Translations under genes and position numbers: made by a program | Shown here: piece after piece, positions 32,412-45,943 of the stretch | Layout: each line of letters starts with the position of its first letter | How positions within the stretch are numbered: the first letter of the stretch is position 1 | The notes under the pieces: generated by a model | Told to the model about the DNA's origin: nothing | Seen by the model: only the letters and a program-made list of their open reading frames with translations | The model's database searches: none | From: an uncultured Prevotellaceae bacterium | GTDB lineage: Bacteria > Bacteroidota > Bacteroidia > Bacteroidales > Bacteroidaceae | Direction of reading: 5' to 3' | DNA length: 64,000 nt | Assembly: GCA_946415365.1 (NCBI GenBank) | Contig: CAMKSE010000001.1 | Coordinates: forward strand, 248,001 to 312,000

Positions 32412-33478
32412 AACGCATCCTATTCATCGACCGCGACGGCACCATCATCCGTGAACCTGCCGACGAGCAAATCGACTCGTTCGACAAGCTTCGTTTCGTA
32501 TCCGGTGTCATCCGCAACCTCGCATTCCTTCGCGAAAAACTCGACTTCCGTTTTGTAATGGTCTCCAATCAGGACGGCCTCGGTACTCAGGCTTTCCCTG
32601 AAGACACATTCTGGCCTGTTCACAATTTCATTCTCCAGACACTTGAAGACGAGGGCATCACCTTCGATGATATTCTCATTGACCCGCACTTCCCAGAGGA
32701 CAATGCACCTACACGCAAACCGAACACCGGTTTGGTGGAGAAATATATGAATAATCCTGAGTATGACATTGCTAACAGTTATGTCATCGGTGACCGTGAA
32801 ACTGACCGAACCTTTGCTCGAAATATCGGCTGTAAATCATTGATTCTTAGCGATGAAGGCATTACATGGAACAAGATAGCAGAACTGCTCTTTGCTGGTG
32901 AACGTATCGCAGAGGTGAAGCGCGCCACCAAGGAGACCGACATACACGTCAAGGTGAATCTCGACGGTACAGGCAAATGCGACATTCAAACAGGACTCGG
33001 TTTCTTTGACCACATGCTTGAGCAGATTGGCAAGCACGGCATGATGGATCTGATGATTCACACGAAAGGGGATCTTGAGGTCGACGAGCACCATACCATC
33101 GAGGATACTGCCATCGCCCTCGGAGAATGTATGCTTCATGCGCTCGGCGACAAGCGGGGTATTGAGCGCTATGGCTACTCACTGCCTATGGATGACTGTC
33201 TCTGCTCCGTATGTCTCGACTTCGGGGGACGTCCCTGGCTCGTATGGGATGCAGAGTTCAAGCGTGAGAAGATTGGTGAGATGCCTACTGAAATGTTCTT
33301 ACATTTCTTCAAATCGCTCAGCGATGCAGCCAAGATGAATCTGAACATTAAGGCCGAGGGGCAGAACGAGCACCACAAGATAGAGGGTATCTTCAAAGCC
33401 CTCGCCCGTGCCCTGAAGATGGCTGTCAGACGTGACATCTATCATTACGAACTCCCCTCTACGAAAGGAATGTTGTAG
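32408..33478 (+). CDS. hisB: Bifunctional histidinol-phosphatase / IGP dehydratase
   Basis: This 356-residue bifunctional enzyme catalyses two steps of histidine synthesis. Residues 1-165 are a HAD phosphatase with D8 and D10 in FIDRDGT. Residues 170-356 are imidazoleglycerol-phosphate dehydratase, with the paired manganese motifs [15 protein letters not shown] and [17 protein letters not shown] and the [11 protein letters not shown] opening. The order and length match the enterobacterial-type HisB fusion. No other his gene is in the window, and its partner upstream is a membrane protein. Confidence 0.95.
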   Translation: MKRILFIDRDGTIIREPADEQIDSFDKLRFVSGVIRNLAFLREKLDFRFVMVSNQDGLGTQAFPEDTFWPVHNFILQTLEDEGITFDDILIDPHFPEDNAPTRKPNTGLVEKYMNNPEYDIANSYVIGDRETDRTFARNIGCKSLILSDEGITWNKIAELLFAGERIAEVKRATKETDIHVKVNLDGTGKCDIQTGLGFFDHMLEQIGKHGMMDLMIHTKGDLEVDEHHTIEDTAIALGECMLHALGDKRGIERYGYSLPMDDCLCSVCLDFGGRPWLVWDAEFKREKIGEMPTEMFLHFFKSLSDAAKMNLNIKAEGQNEHHKIEGIFKALARALKMAVRRDIYHYELPSTKGML

Positions 33479-33482
33479 AAAA

Positions 33483-33514
33483 TTTGGTAGTCTCAATTAA
33501 TATTCGTACCTTTG
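33483..33514 (+). promoter_or_regulatory. Promoter of the ABC-F gene
   Basis: TTTG at 33483-33486 and TACCTTTG at 33507-33514 with a 20-bp spacer, 37 bp before the ATG at 33551. Confidence 0.75.
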
Positions 33515-33541
33515 CAGCCCAATTATTATAATAAGGTATAG

Positions 33542-35164
<1,623 letters not shown>

Positions 35165-35226
35165 CAGTTGACAGTTAGGCACGAAATTTGCATGAGGAAT
35201 TGCAAAGACTTCAAAACAACGTAATT

Positions 35227-35808
35227 ATGACAGAAAAAGATATTAAAATCGAAGACGAGGAGACTTTGAACGAGGATCCCGTCGAAGAGACTGACAAAGA
35301 GGCAGAAGCCTCCGAAAACTCAGAAAACTCAGAGGACTCAGAGAACTCAGAAGAAAAGGACCCTCTTGAAAAGGCTCAGGAGGAAATAACAGAGTTGAAG
35401 ACGCAGTTGCTCTACAAGGCTGCAGAGTTTGACAACTATCGCAAGCGCACATTAAAAGAGCGCGCCGAACTGATTCTTAACGGCGGAGAGAAAGTCATCA
35501 CTGCCATCCTGCCCATTCTCGACGATATGGAACGGGCCATTGAGAACGGTGAGAAGACCGACGATCCAGAGGTTCTTCGTGAGGGCATGACACTCATCTA
35601 TCAGAAGTTCATCAAGACACTCGAAGGTCAAGGTGTGAACAAGATAGACACCGACGATGCCGACTTCGACACTGACGTTCACGAGGCAGTGGCCATGGTT
35701 CCCGGTATGGGTGACGACAAGAAAGGCAAGGTCATCGACTGTCTGCAGAAAGGATATAAACTAAACGACAAGGTAATACGCCACGCGAAAGTAGCCGTCG
35801 GCCAGTAA
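35227..35808 (+). CDS. grpE: GrpE nucleotide exchange factor
   Basis: This 193-residue co-chaperone has an acidic, Ser/Glu-repetitive N-terminal tail (ENSENSEDSENSEE), a coiled coil (EKAQEEITELKTQLLYKAAEFDNY) and the GrpE head with LPILDDMERAI and a VPGMGDDKKGKVIDCLQKGY ending. It releases ADP from DnaK. I start it at MTEKDIKIE (35227); an in-frame ATG at 35188 adds 13 unlikely residues. It is followed directly by dnaJ, the usual Bacteroidota pairing. Confidence 0.95.
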   Translation: MTEKDIKIEDEETLNEDPVEETDKEAEASENSENSEDSENSEEKDPLEKAQEEITELKTQLLYKAAEFDNYRKRTLKERAELILNGGEKVITAILPILDDMERAIENGEKTDDPEVLREGMTLIYQKFIKTLEGQGVNKIDTDDADFDTDVHEAVAMVPGMGDDKKGKVIDCLQKGYKLNDKVIRHAKVAVGQ

Positions 35809-35813
35809 TCATA

Positions 35814-35841
35814 AAGTTCAAAGCTCAAAGTTCAAAGTTCA
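35814..35841. repeat. Four 7-bp repeats abutting the dnaJ start
   Basis: AAGTTCA, AAGCTCA, AAGTTCA and AAGTTCA run head to tail and end at the base before the dnaJ ATG at 35842. They fill the whole ribosome-binding region, so no purine-rich Shine-Dalgarno is present. Confidence 0.8.
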
Positions 35842-36996
35842 ATGGCAAAAAGAGACTACTACGAGGTGCTTGGGGTCGCGAAGACCGCCTCGGAGGACGA
35901 GATCAAGAAAGCGTATCGTAAGATAGCTATCAAATACCACCCCGACCGTAATCCTGGTGACAAGGAGGCTGAGGAGAAGTTCAAGGAAGCCGCAGAGGCT
36001 TATAACGTTCTCCACGACCCGAAGACCCGTCAGCAGTATGACCAGTTCGGCTTCAACGGACCTGGTATGGGCGGCTTCGACTTCAGCGGCTTCGGTGGAG
36101 CTTCAATGAACATGGACGATATCTTCTCCATGTTCGGTGACATTTTCGGAGGCCATGGATTCAGTGGCTTCGGAGGAGGTTCACGCCGTCCACAGCAACA
36201 TCGCGGCAGTGACTTGAGACTGAAGGTCAGACTCTCCCTTGAGGAGATCAACAAAGGAGTCACCAAGAAGTTCAAGGTGCGCAAGGATGTTCCGTGTCCG
36301 CATTGCAACGGCTCTGGTGCTGAGGCTGGCAGCGGTAAGGAGACATGTCCCACCTGTCATGGTCAGGGTGTCATCACCCACACAACACAGAGCATCTTCG
36401 GCATGATGCAGCAGCAGAGTGTCTGCCCCACATGTAACGGTGAAGGTCAGGTGATAAAGAACAAGTGTAAGCACTGCGGCGGCACCGGTGTAGAGAAAGG
36501 TGAAGAGGTTGTGGAGATCACCATCCCTGCCGGCGTAGCTGAGGGAATGATTGTCAACGTGCCTGGCAAGGGTAATGCAGGAAAGCATAACGGCATAGCA
36601 GGAGACATACAAGTGTTTATCGAAGAAGAGGAAAACGAGACCTTCGTACGCGACGGCAACGACCTCATCTACAACCTGCTGCTTGACTTCCCGACAGCCG
36701 CTCTCGGCGGTGAGGTGGAGATACCTACCGTCGAAGGCTCCAAGCTGAGAGTGAAACTCGATAACGGCACACAGCCCGGCAAGACACTTCGCCTGCGCGG
36801 CAAAGGTCTGCCCGCCGTTCAGGGCTATGGCAGTGGCAGAGGCGACCTTGTGGTGAACATCAGCGTATATGTACCGAGAACACTCAGCCGCGAAGAGAAA
36901 CAGGCCATTGAGAACTTCCGTCAGAGCGACAACTTCAAGGGAGATAAGCAAACGCGTGACTCCATCTTCCAGAAGTTCAAGAACTACTTCAATTAA
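35842..36996 (+). CDS. dnaJ: Chaperone DnaJ (type I Hsp40)
   Basis: This 384-residue co-chaperone has all type I parts: a J domain with HPD in [10 protein letters not shown], a Gly/Phe-rich region (about 73-125), four zinc-finger repeats ([32 protein letters not shown]) and the two C-terminal substrate-binding beta domains. It stimulates DnaK ATPase and delivers unfolded proteins. It is co-transcribed with grpE. The 33-bp spacer contains only the AAGTTCA repeats. Confidence 0.95.
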   Translation: MAKRDYYEVLGVAKTASEDEIKKAYRKIAIKYHPDRNPGDKEAEEKFKEAAEAYNVLHDPKTRQQYDQFGFNGPGMGGFDFSGFGGASMNMDDIFSMFGDIFGGHGFSGFGGGSRRPQQHRGSDLRLKVRLSLEEINKGVTKKFKVRKDVPCPHCNGSGAEAGSGKETCPTCHGQGVITHTTQSIFGMMQQQSVCPTCNGEGQVIKNKCKHCGGTGVEKGEEVVEITIPAGVAEGMIVNVPGKGNAGKHNGIAGDIQVFIEEEENETFVRDGNDLIYNLLLDFPTAALGGEVEIPTVEGSKLRVKLDNGTQPGKTLRLRGKGLPAVQGYGSGRGDLVVNISVYVPRTLSREEKQAIENFRQSDNFKGDKQTRDSIFQKFKNYFN

Positions 36997-37008
36997 CACG
37001 AAGGGATT

Positions 37009-38325
37009 ATGATGACCTATCAGGAGACGTGCGAATATCTATACAACGCCATGCCGATGTTTGAGAGGCTTGGTGCCAGTGGATATAAGGAGGGACTGGG
37101 AAACAGCCAAAAGCTGGACGAGCATTTTGGGAATCCCCACCGGGATTTCCTCACTATCCATATAGCCGGCACCAACGGCAAGGGCTCATGTTCGCATACC
37201 ATCTCAGCCATTCTCCAGATGTGTGGCTACAGAGTAGGTCTCTATACATCACCCCATCTTGTGGACTTCAGCGAGCGCATACGCGTCAACGGCCAACCCA
37301 TATCCGAAGATTACGTTATCTCTTTCGTCGATCAGGAGAAGAGTTTCTTAGAGCAACTTCAGCCATCGTTCTTCGAGGTAACCACCGCCATGGCTTTCAA
37401 GTACTTTGCCGATATGAAGGTCGACATCGCCGTCATAGAGGTGGGACTCGGCGGTAGGCTCGACTGTACAAACATCATCTCACCAATCCTCTCCGTCATC
37501 ACCAACATCGGATATGACCATACCCAGTTCCTCGGTTCCACACTTGGGGAGATCGCCCTTCAAAAAGCCGGCATCATCAAGCATAGGACCCCAGTTGTCA
37601 TCGGAGAGACAACACCAGAGACGAGAAATGTCTTCGACGCTATTGCCGAAGAAGCCCATGCTCCCATCATCTATGCAGAAGACCATATTGAGGTGTTGGA
37701 CTGGAAGCCGTCAGAAAATGGCATCACATACCAGACAGAACATTTCGGTATCGTTGAGGGAGAGCTTGCAGGCATCTATCAGGCAAAGAACACCAACACG
37801 ATTCTCTGTGTTATCAGACAATTGGAACGACTGGGATATATGCATCCCGTCACTTGTGATCCTGATACTATCTGCCAGAACAAGGAGGTCAGGGAAGGCA
37901 TGAAGTCGGTATGTGATCTAACGGGACTTAAAGGCCGCTGGCAGACTGTCTGCAAACAACCTCTTACTATCTGCGACACAGGCCACAATGTACCTGGATG
38001 GAAATACTTGAGCGAACAGCTCAGCACCATCAAGTGTCATCACATGCACATCCTCTTCGGCATGGTCGATGACAAAGACCTGGAAGGTGTCATGGCCCTT
38101 CTCCCCAAAGACGCCACCTATTATTTCACGAAAGCCAGTACGAAACGCGCTGTTTCCGAGAATCTCCTGAAACTATTTGCACAACAGGCAGGCCTTCAAG
38201 GCGAGTGCTACCCGAATGTTCCAAGTGCATACGAATCCATCAAAAAGGCTGCCAATGATAATGATTTTGTGTTTATTGGGGGTAGCAGTTATGTGGTCGC
38301 AGACTTCCTGAAAAATTGCATTTAG
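37009..38325 (+). CDS. folC: Folylpolyglutamate / dihydrofolate synthase
   Basis: This 438-residue ligase of the Mur family adds glutamate to folates. Visible motifs are the P-loop HIAGTNGKGSCSH (about 49-61), YTSPHLVDFSERIRVNG, GLGGRLDCTNII and the C-terminal GHNVPGW. The length and motif set match bifunctional FolC. It starts 12 bp after dnaJ and is probably read through from grpE-dnaJ. Either of two adjacent ATGs could be the start. Confidence 0.93.
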   Translation: MMTYQETCEYLYNAMPMFERLGASGYKEGLGNSQKLDEHFGNPHRDFLTIHIAGTNGKGSCSHTISAILQMCGYRVGLYTSPHLVDFSERIRVNGQPISEDYVISFVDQEKSFLEQLQPSFFEVTTAMAFKYFADMKVDIAVIEVGLGGRLDCTNIISPILSVITNIGYDHTQFLGSTLGEIALQKAGIIKHRTPVVIGETTPETRNVFDAIAEEAHAPIIYAEDHIEVLDWKPSENGITYQTEHFGIVEGELAGIYQAKNTNTILCVIRQLERLGYMHPVTCDPDTICQNKEVREGMKSVCDLTGLKGRWQTVCKQPLTICDTGHNVPGWKYLSEQLSTIKCHHMHILFGMVDDKDLEGVMALLPKDATYYFTKASTKRAVSENLLKLFAQQAGLQGECYPNVPSAYESIKKAANDNDFVFIGGSSYVVADFLKNCI

Positions 38326-38389
38326 GCTTTTTTAATACATCGATAACCTTTTTTTCGTAGATTCATTCGTCTATTTGGATTGTTTTCCG

Positions 38390-38397
38390 TACTTTTG
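38390..38397 (+). promoter_or_regulatory. -7 box of the galactose operon
   Basis: TACTTTTG, 50 bp upstream of the galM ATG at 38448. No good -33 TTTG is at the expected distance, which is consistent with activation by a regulator. Confidence 0.55.
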
Positions 38398-38447
38398 CAA
38401 GCAATATAGTAACAGTATTGTAATTGTAACTAAAAACATATTCAATT

Positions 38448-39539
<1,092 letters not shown>

Positions 39540-39571
39540 ACGACCGTACATAAACTAAAAAAGACATTACA

Positions 39572-40894
39572 ATGAGTAATCAGAAAACCAATGGAAGTAT
39601 CATCGCCATTATCACGATGATGTTCCTCTATGCCATGATTTCGTTTGTAACGAATCTTGGCGCACCTATCGGAGTCATCTGGAAGAACCAGCCTGAAATT
39701 GGTGGTTCCAACGTGCTTGGCATCATGGGTAACTTCATGAACTTCTTTGCATATCTGTTCATGGGTATCCCTGCAGGAAAAATGCTGACAAAGGTTGGCT
39801 ATAAGAAGACCGCTCTTATAGGTATTGCCGTAGGCTTTATCGGAGTGCTGATACAATTCCTGTCAGGCTTCTCAGGAGGCATTGCCGGATTCTGCATCTA
39901 CCTCTTCGGTGCCTTCATCTCCGGTTTCTCGGTATGTATTCTAAACACTGTGGTCAACCCGATGCTGAACCTCTTAGGCGGAGGCGGTAACCGTGGTAAC
40001 CAGCTGAACATGATCGGTGGTACGCTGAACTCACTCTCTGGTACTCTGACACCGATGCTCGTCGGTGCGCTCATCGGAACCGTGACAGCATCCACCCAAA
40101 TGGCCGACGTGAACCTCGTCATGTATATCGCCATGACGGTCTTTGCTTGCGCCTTCGTCATCCTGCTCTTTATCCCCATCAAAGATCCTGAGCTGGGTAA
40201 GGTCACTGCCGATACAAAGTTTGAACATTCGCCCTGGGCTTTCCGTCATTGTCTGCTCGGCGTTATTGCCATTTTTGTTTACGTTGGCGTAGAGGTTGGT
40301 ATCCCCGGTGGTTTGAATTTCTACCTCTCTGATACCAGTGCCAATGGAGCATGGGTTAATCCCGAGGCAGTGCTCAATGCTGCCACCATCGGAGGTGCTG
40401 TTGCTGCCATGTATTGGCTGCTGATGCTCGTAGGACGTATGGTTGCCAGTGCCATCGGCGGCAAGGTGTCTTCTCGCCAGATGATGCTGTTCTGCACCTC
40501 CTTGGGTATGGTGCTCATCATTGCAGCCATCCTCACACCGAAGAGTGTAACGACTACCATGCCGCTGGTGAAGATCCTCGAAGGTTCCGTTGAGATGACC
40601 ACCGTACCGCTAAGTGCATTGTTGCTGGTACTCGTTGGCCTATGCACCTCCGTGATGTGGGCATCCATCTTCAACCTTGCCACCGAGGGACTGGGTAAGT
40701 ATACGGCTCAGGCATCCGGCATCTTCATGATGATGGTCGTAGGCGGTGGTGTGCTGCCGGTTGTGCAGAACTTCTTCGCCGACATCATGGGCTACATGCC
40801 GAGTTACTTCATCTATCTATTGGCCATGGCCTACATGTTCTACTATGCTCTCATTGGCTGCAAGAATGTGAACAAGGACATCCCCGTAGAGTAA
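39572..40894 (+). CDS. MFS sugar transporter, probably galactose
   Basis: This 440-residue protein has about 12 membrane helices and resembles the FucP/GluP branch of the major facilitator superfamily, known for fucose, glucose and galactose proton symport. Examples of its helices are AIITMMFLYAMISFVTNLGAPIGV and FFAYLFMGIPAGKML, which ends in a loop with KVGYKKTALIG. Its place between galM and galK makes galactose the most likely substrate, but the family alone does not decide this. Confidence 0.85.
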   Translation: MSNQKTNGSIIAIITMMFLYAMISFVTNLGAPIGVIWKNQPEIGGSNVLGIMGNFMNFFAYLFMGIPAGKMLTKVGYKKTALIGIAVGFIGVLIQFLSGFSGGIAGFCIYLFGAFISGFSVCILNTVVNPMLNLLGGGGNRGNQLNMIGGTLNSLSGTLTPMLVGALIGTVTASTQMADVNLVMYIAMTVFACAFVILLFIPIKDPELGKVTADTKFEHSPWAFRHCLLGVIAIFVYVGVEVGIPGGLNFYLSDTSANGAWVNPEAVLNAATIGGAVAAMYWLLMLVGRMVASAIGGKVSSRQMMLFCTSLGMVLIIAAILTPKSVTTTMPLVKILEGSVEMTTVPLSALLLVLVGLCTSVMWASIFNLATEGLGKYTAQASGIFMMMVVGGGVLPVVQNFFADIMGYMPSYFIYLLAMAYMFYYALIGCKNVNKDIPVE

Positions 40895-40921
40895 TAATAA
40901 TTATTTCAAACTTATAATTAT

Positions 40922-42085
<1,164 letters not shown>

Positions 42086-42132
42086 AAGCTATCCGAAAAG
42101 GCACAATTTGTGTTTATAAAGGTTAAATAATG

Positions 42133-42163
42133 GCGGTAAAGTGTAAATAATACACTTTACCGC
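42133..42163. promoter_or_regulatory. Perfect 13-bp inverted repeat, terminator or operator
   Basis: GCGGTAAAGTGTA and TACACTTTACCGC are separated by AATAA. The T-tract afterwards is weak (TAAATTTTAATCCC), so it is a poor intrinsic terminator for galK. It lies 21 bp before the -33 box of the arabinose operon and may be an operator, possibly for the AraR-type regulator at 45258. Confidence 0.6.
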
Positions 42164-42183
42164 TAAATTTTAATCCCTTTTCC

Positions 42184-42216
42184 TTTGCTAATTCAGAAAT
42201 AAATTGTAAATTTACA
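42184..42216 (+). promoter_or_regulatory. Arabinose operon promoter with overlapping palindrome
   Basis: TTTG at 42184-42187 is followed after 19 bp by TAAATTTA at 42207-42214, a -7 box with A in place of the final G. The -7 box is embedded in the perfect 12-bp palindrome TGTAAATTTACA (42205-42216). A repressor bound there would block the promoter. Confidence 0.6.
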
Positions 42217-42256
42217 CCCAAAAATAAGAACTCTAACATTTAACAACTTAAAACGA

Positions 42257-43441
42257 ATGAAAATGAAAGCACTGAAAAGTAGTTTTCTGAGTATCAGCGC
42301 AGCTCTGCTGATACTCTCATGCACCGAAGCTAATCAGGCTCCGGTATTAACGGTTTCGGGCCTTGACCCAGCCAAGTTTGACACCACCATTCAGAACAAG
42401 CCTGTCAGGCTCTATACCCTGACAAACCAGAACGGCATGGAGGTATGTATTACAAACTATGGTGGACGTATCGTGTCCCTCGTTGTTCCCGACAAGGATG
42501 GTAATTCCACCGATGTCGTACTGGGATTCGACAACATTGCCCAGTATGCCGACACCGTCAACACCCCCTCTGACTACGGATCAAGCGTAGGCCGCTATGC
42601 CAACCGTATCAAGGAGGGCAAGTTCACACTCAACGACGAAGAATACCAGTTGAAGAAGAACGATGGTCCCAACTGTCTCCACGGAGGTGGCAACACAGGT
42701 TGGATGCATCAGGTGTACGATGCTGAGCAGATTGGTGACTCCATTCTGAAGCTGACCATTGTGGCAGCTGACGGTGAGAACGGATTCCCAGGCAAAGTGA
42801 TGGCTGTCACCACCTATAAGCTCACAGCCGACAATGTGCTTGACATGACATGGGAAGCTGAGACTGACAAGCCAACGATCATCAATCAGACGAACCACAA
42901 CTATTACAACCTGAGCGGTGACTTCACACAGCCGGCCTACGACATGGTATTATATGTTAATGCCGATAACTTCACCCCCAGCGACAAACTCTACATCCCC
43001 ACGGGTGAGATCAAGTCTGTGGAGGGCACTCCCATGGATTTCCGTACCCCTCATGCTCTCGGCGACAGCATCCAGTCGCAGTTCGATCAGATTCAGAACG
43101 CCACTGGCTACGACCACAACTTCTGCCTGAACACCTTCAAGGACAACAAGGGCGACGATACACAGGTATGCGCCAGCCTCTATTCTCCTAAGACCGGTAT
43201 CTTCATGGAAATGTTCACCAACGAGCCTGGTGTACAGGTATATAGTGGAAATTTCCAAGGCGTAGGTGCCGACAAGGACATCGCCCGTAAAGGCGGCATC
43301 ACCTATCCCAAGCACGTCAGCGTATGTCTCGAGAGTCAGAAGTATCCCGACTCTCCCAACCATCCCGATTGGGTACAGCCCGTGCTGAATCCTGGAGAGA
43401 AATATTTCAGCCACGCTGCATATAAGTTCTCAATTAAGTAA
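42257..43441 (+). CDS. galM: Lipoprotein aldose 1-epimerase
   Basis: This 394-residue mutarotase carries a lipoprotein signal peptide with lipobox LILSC (C22), so it is anchored in a membrane and faces the periplasm or surface. Active-site motifs are NDGPNCLHGGGNTGW, INQTNHNYYNLSG and VCLESQKYPDSPNHPDW. It opens the arabinose operon, just before the sodium symporter. It may speed anomer conversion of arabinose, or another sugar, before uptake. It differs clearly from the cytoplasmic galM at 38448. Confidence 0.9.
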   Translation: MKMKALKSSFLSISAALLILSCTEANQAPVLTVSGLDPAKFDTTIQNKPVRLYTLTNQNGMEVCITNYGGRIVSLVVPDKDGNSTDVVLGFDNIAQYADTVNTPSDYGSSVGRYANRIKEGKFTLNDEEYQLKKNDGPNCLHGGGNTGWMHQVYDAEQIGDSILKLTIVAADGENGFPGKVMAVTTYKLTADNVLDMTWEAETDKPTIINQTNHNYYNLSGDFTQPAYDMVLYVNADNFTPSDKLYIPTGEIKSVEGTPMDFRTPHALGDSIQSQFDQIQNATGYDHNFCLNTFKDNKGDDTQVCASLYSPKTGIFMEMFTNEPGVQVYSGNFQGVGADKDIARKGGITYPKHVSVCLESQKYPDSPNHPDWVQPVLNPGEKYFSHAAYKFSIK

Positions 43442-43458
43442 ATCGTAAATTGTAAATC
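43438..43458. repeat. Three 7-bp repeats (GTAAATC)
   Basis: GTAAATC, GTAAATT and GTAAATC follow in 7-bp phase, overlapping the mutarotase stop codon. The unit is a rotation of the TCGTAAA unit at 31471-31498. Confidence 0.65.
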
Positions 43459-43478
43459 AGAAAATAGTAATTTAAATT

Positions 43479-45248
43479 ATGGATTGGAGTTCAAATCAAT
43501 TTCAGTGGCTTGACTGGGTAGTGCTCGCTATCGGAGTCCTCGCCATCGTATGGGCGGTCTATCATGCCATCAAGAAAGATAAGGAGAAAATGAAGGGTGC
43601 CGACTCACAGGACTATCTGTTCGGTAAGGGTGAGCCCTGGTATGTAATTGGTATGGCCATCTTTGCTGCCAACATCGGTTCTGAGCACCTCGTCGGTCTC
43701 GCCGGTACAGGTGCCAAGGACGGCGTGGGAATGGCCCACTGGGAGATGCAGGGCTGGATGATTCTCATCCTCGGTTGGCTGTTTGTACCGTTCTATCAGT
43801 TGCTCAACAACAAGATGGGCAAGATCATCACCATGCCCGACTTCCTGAAGTTCCGCTACACCCAGCGCACTGGCTCATGGCTGAGCATCATCACGCTCGT
43901 AGCCTACATTCTGACAAAGGTATCGGTAACAGCCTTCACAGGTGGTATCTTCTTTGAGTATCTCATCGGCCTGCCTTTCTGGTGGGGTGCCCTCGGCCTC
44001 ATCGCAGTCACAGCCATCTTCACCGTGTTCGGCGGTATGAAGGGCGTGATGACCATGTCGGCCATCCAGACACCTATTCTTATTATAGGTGCATTCCTGG
44101 TGCTCTTCCTCGGTCTGTCTACACTGGGTGGCGGCAGCATCGTTCAAGGCTGGGAAAACATGATGGCTTTCTGTAGCACGCTTCACGACGGTTACGGAAC
44201 GACCCATATGTTCCACTGGGCCGACATCAACGCATCAGGCAATCCAGACCCCCTCTACCATGAGTATCCCGGTTTCGTGGTGTTCATTGGTGCCTCTATC
44301 ATCGGTTTCTGGTACTGGTGTACCGACCAGCACATCGTTCAGCGTGTACTTGGTCAGCAGAAGGGTGAGAGCAACGTGGAGGTCATGAAGCGTGCCCGTC
44401 GTGGCACCATCGCCGCTGGTTACTTCAAGCTTCTTCCCGTATTTATGTTCCTCATCCCTGGTATGGTGGCTATGGCTCTGGCCAACGGTGGCTTTGGCGA
44501 CTTCGGCATCCAGATGGATATTGCCAACCAGCACGACACCGACGGTGCTTTCGCTATGATGGTGAAGAGCATACTGCCTGCTGGTATCAAGGGCTTTGTG
44601 ACCATTGGTTTCATCTGTGCACTCGTCACCTCTCTGGCAGCCTTCTTCAACAGTTGCGCTACGCTGTTTACTGAGGACTTCTACAAGCCCATGAAGAAAG
44701 GTATGAGCGAGGCTCACTACGTTTTGGTTGGCCGTATTGCCACCGTCGTGGTCGTTATTCTCGGTCTGCTCTGGCTCCCTGTTATGATGGGTATGGGCAA
44801 CCTCTACAGCTATCTGCAGGGCATCCAGTCGCTCCTGGCTCCAGCAATGGTGGCCGTCTTCACGCTGGGTATACTCTCTAAGAAGATTACGCCGAAGGCT
44901 GGTGAATGGGGCCTCATTGGTGGTTTCCTCATCGGTATGCTGCGATTGGTAACAAATGTTATCACCGATACGGGTTCGGCTCAAATGGACGGTGCCTTCT
45001 GGAATGCCACCGCATGGTTCTGGCAGACCAACTGGCTCATCTTCGAGTGCTGGCTGCTCGTGTTCATCGTGCTGCTCATGGTGGTTGTTTCGTTCTTCAC
45101 GCCTGCTCCCACAGCCGAACAGAAGGATGCCATCACCTTTACAGCAGACTATCGCAAGCAGATTGCCCAAAGCTGGGATATATGGGACATAGTGGGAACA
45201 CTCGGTGTCTTATTCCTCTGTGGCAGCTTCTACTGGTACTTCTTCTAA
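43479..45248 (+). CDS. Sodium/solute symporter (SSS family), probable arabinose uptake
   Basis: This 589-residue protein has about 14 membrane helices and resembles SGLT-type sodium/sugar symporters. Motifs include LFGKGEPWYVIGMAIFAANIG near the N-terminus and GFWYWCTDQHIVQRVLGQQ, the conserved sugar-path segment. It lies second in an arabinose operon directly before its regulator, so arabinose (or xylose) is the expected substrate. The length is normal for the family. Confidence 0.88.
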   Translation: MDWSSNQFQWLDWVVLAIGVLAIVWAVYHAIKKDKEKMKGADSQDYLFGKGEPWYVIGMAIFAANIGSEHLVGLAGTGAKDGVGMAHWEMQGWMILILGWLFVPFYQLLNNKMGKIITMPDFLKFRYTQRTGSWLSIITLVAYILTKVSVTAFTGGIFFEYLIGLPFWWGALGLIAVTAIFTVFGGMKGVMTMSAIQTPILIIGAFLVLFLGLSTLGGGSIVQGWENMMAFCSTLHDGYGTTHMFHWADINASGNPDPLYHEYPGFVVFIGASIIGFWYWCTDQHIVQRVLGQQKGESNVEVMKRARRGTIAAGYFKLLPVFMFLIPGMVAMALANGGFGDFGIQMDIANQHDTDGAFAMMVKSILPAGIKGFVTIGFICALVTSLAAFFNSCATLFTEDFYKPMKKGMSEAHYVLVGRIATVVVVILGLLWLPVMMGMGNLYSYLQGIQSLLAPAMVAVFTLGILSKKITPKAGEWGLIGGFLIGMLRLVTNVITDTGSAQMDGAFWNATAWFWQTNWLIFECWLLVFIVLLMVVVSFFTPAPTAEQKDAITFTADYRKQIAQSWDIWDIVGTLGVLFLCGSFYWYFF

Positions 45249-45257
45249 GAACAGGAA

Positions 45258-45932
45258 ATGACCTATTATAGTCAACACGCAAAAGTCTGGGTGTCGGTAG
45301 ACTGCATCATCTTCGGCTTCGACGAGGGTAAGTTGCGTGTACTCATCGGCAGGCGACACATGGATCCCGGCCGCGGCGAATGGAGCCTCTACGGAGGCTT
45401 CGTCCGCAGCGACGAGAGCATCAACGATGCTGCCAACCGTGTTCTTTTCGACCTTACCGGACTCAGGAATCTCTACATGCGGCAGGTGGGAGCCTTCGGC
45501 AGTGTCGACCGCGACCCTGGCGAACGAGTTATCTCCATCGCCTACTATGCGCTTATCAATGTGAAAGACTACGAAGATGAACTTCGTAAGGAACACGGTG
45601 TGGAATGGGTGAATGTCGACGAGATTCCCGAACTTTATTCTGACCACAACGAGATGATCAAGAAGGCCCGCAAACTGATGCGGCAGAAGATCTCCTCCGA
45701 GCCCATCGGCTTCCGTCTGCTTCCCAGTCTCTTCACACTCTCTCAACTCCAGAAACTCTATGAAGCCGTACATGGCGAAGATCTCGACAAGCGTAACTTC
45801 CGCAAGCGGATCAAAGAAATGGACTTCATCGAGAAGACCGGACTAATCGACAAGACAGGATCAAAGCGTGGTGCATACCTCTACCGTTTCAACAAGAGGG
45901 CGTACAACCAAGATCCGAACTTCAAGCTTTAA
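45258..45932 (+). CDS. araR: AraR-type Nudix transcriptional regulator
   Basis: This 224-residue protein joins an N-terminal Nudix-fold domain (about 1-140) to a C-terminal winged helix-turn-helix (about 150-224, [18 protein letters not shown]). The Nudix box ([18 protein letters not shown], followed by FDLTGL) lacks the REUxEE catalytic glutamates, so it should sense a ligand rather than hydrolyse. This is the layout of the L-arabinose-responsive AraR described in Bacteroides. It lies 9 bp after the symporter and 11 bp before araD and probably represses the operon, perhaps at 42133-42216. Confidence 0.88.
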   Translation: MTYYSQHAKVWVSVDCIIFGFDEGKLRVLIGRRHMDPGRGEWSLYGGFVRSDESINDAANRVLFDLTGLRNLYMRQVGAFGSVDRDPGERVISIAYYALINVKDYEDELRKEHGVEWVNVDEIPELYSDHNEMIKKARKLMRQKISSEPIGFRLLPSLFTLSQLQKLYEAVHGEDLDKRNFRKRIKEMDFIEKTGLIDKTGSKRGAYLYRFNKRAYNQDPNFKL

Positions 45933-45943
45933 TATTATATATT

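Noticed and set aside
42257..43441. Recent duplication of galM (38448) giving the second mutarotase
   Set aside because: The two proteins share only the family motifs; the second has a lipoprotein signal and different spacing, so they are old paralogues serving different operons.
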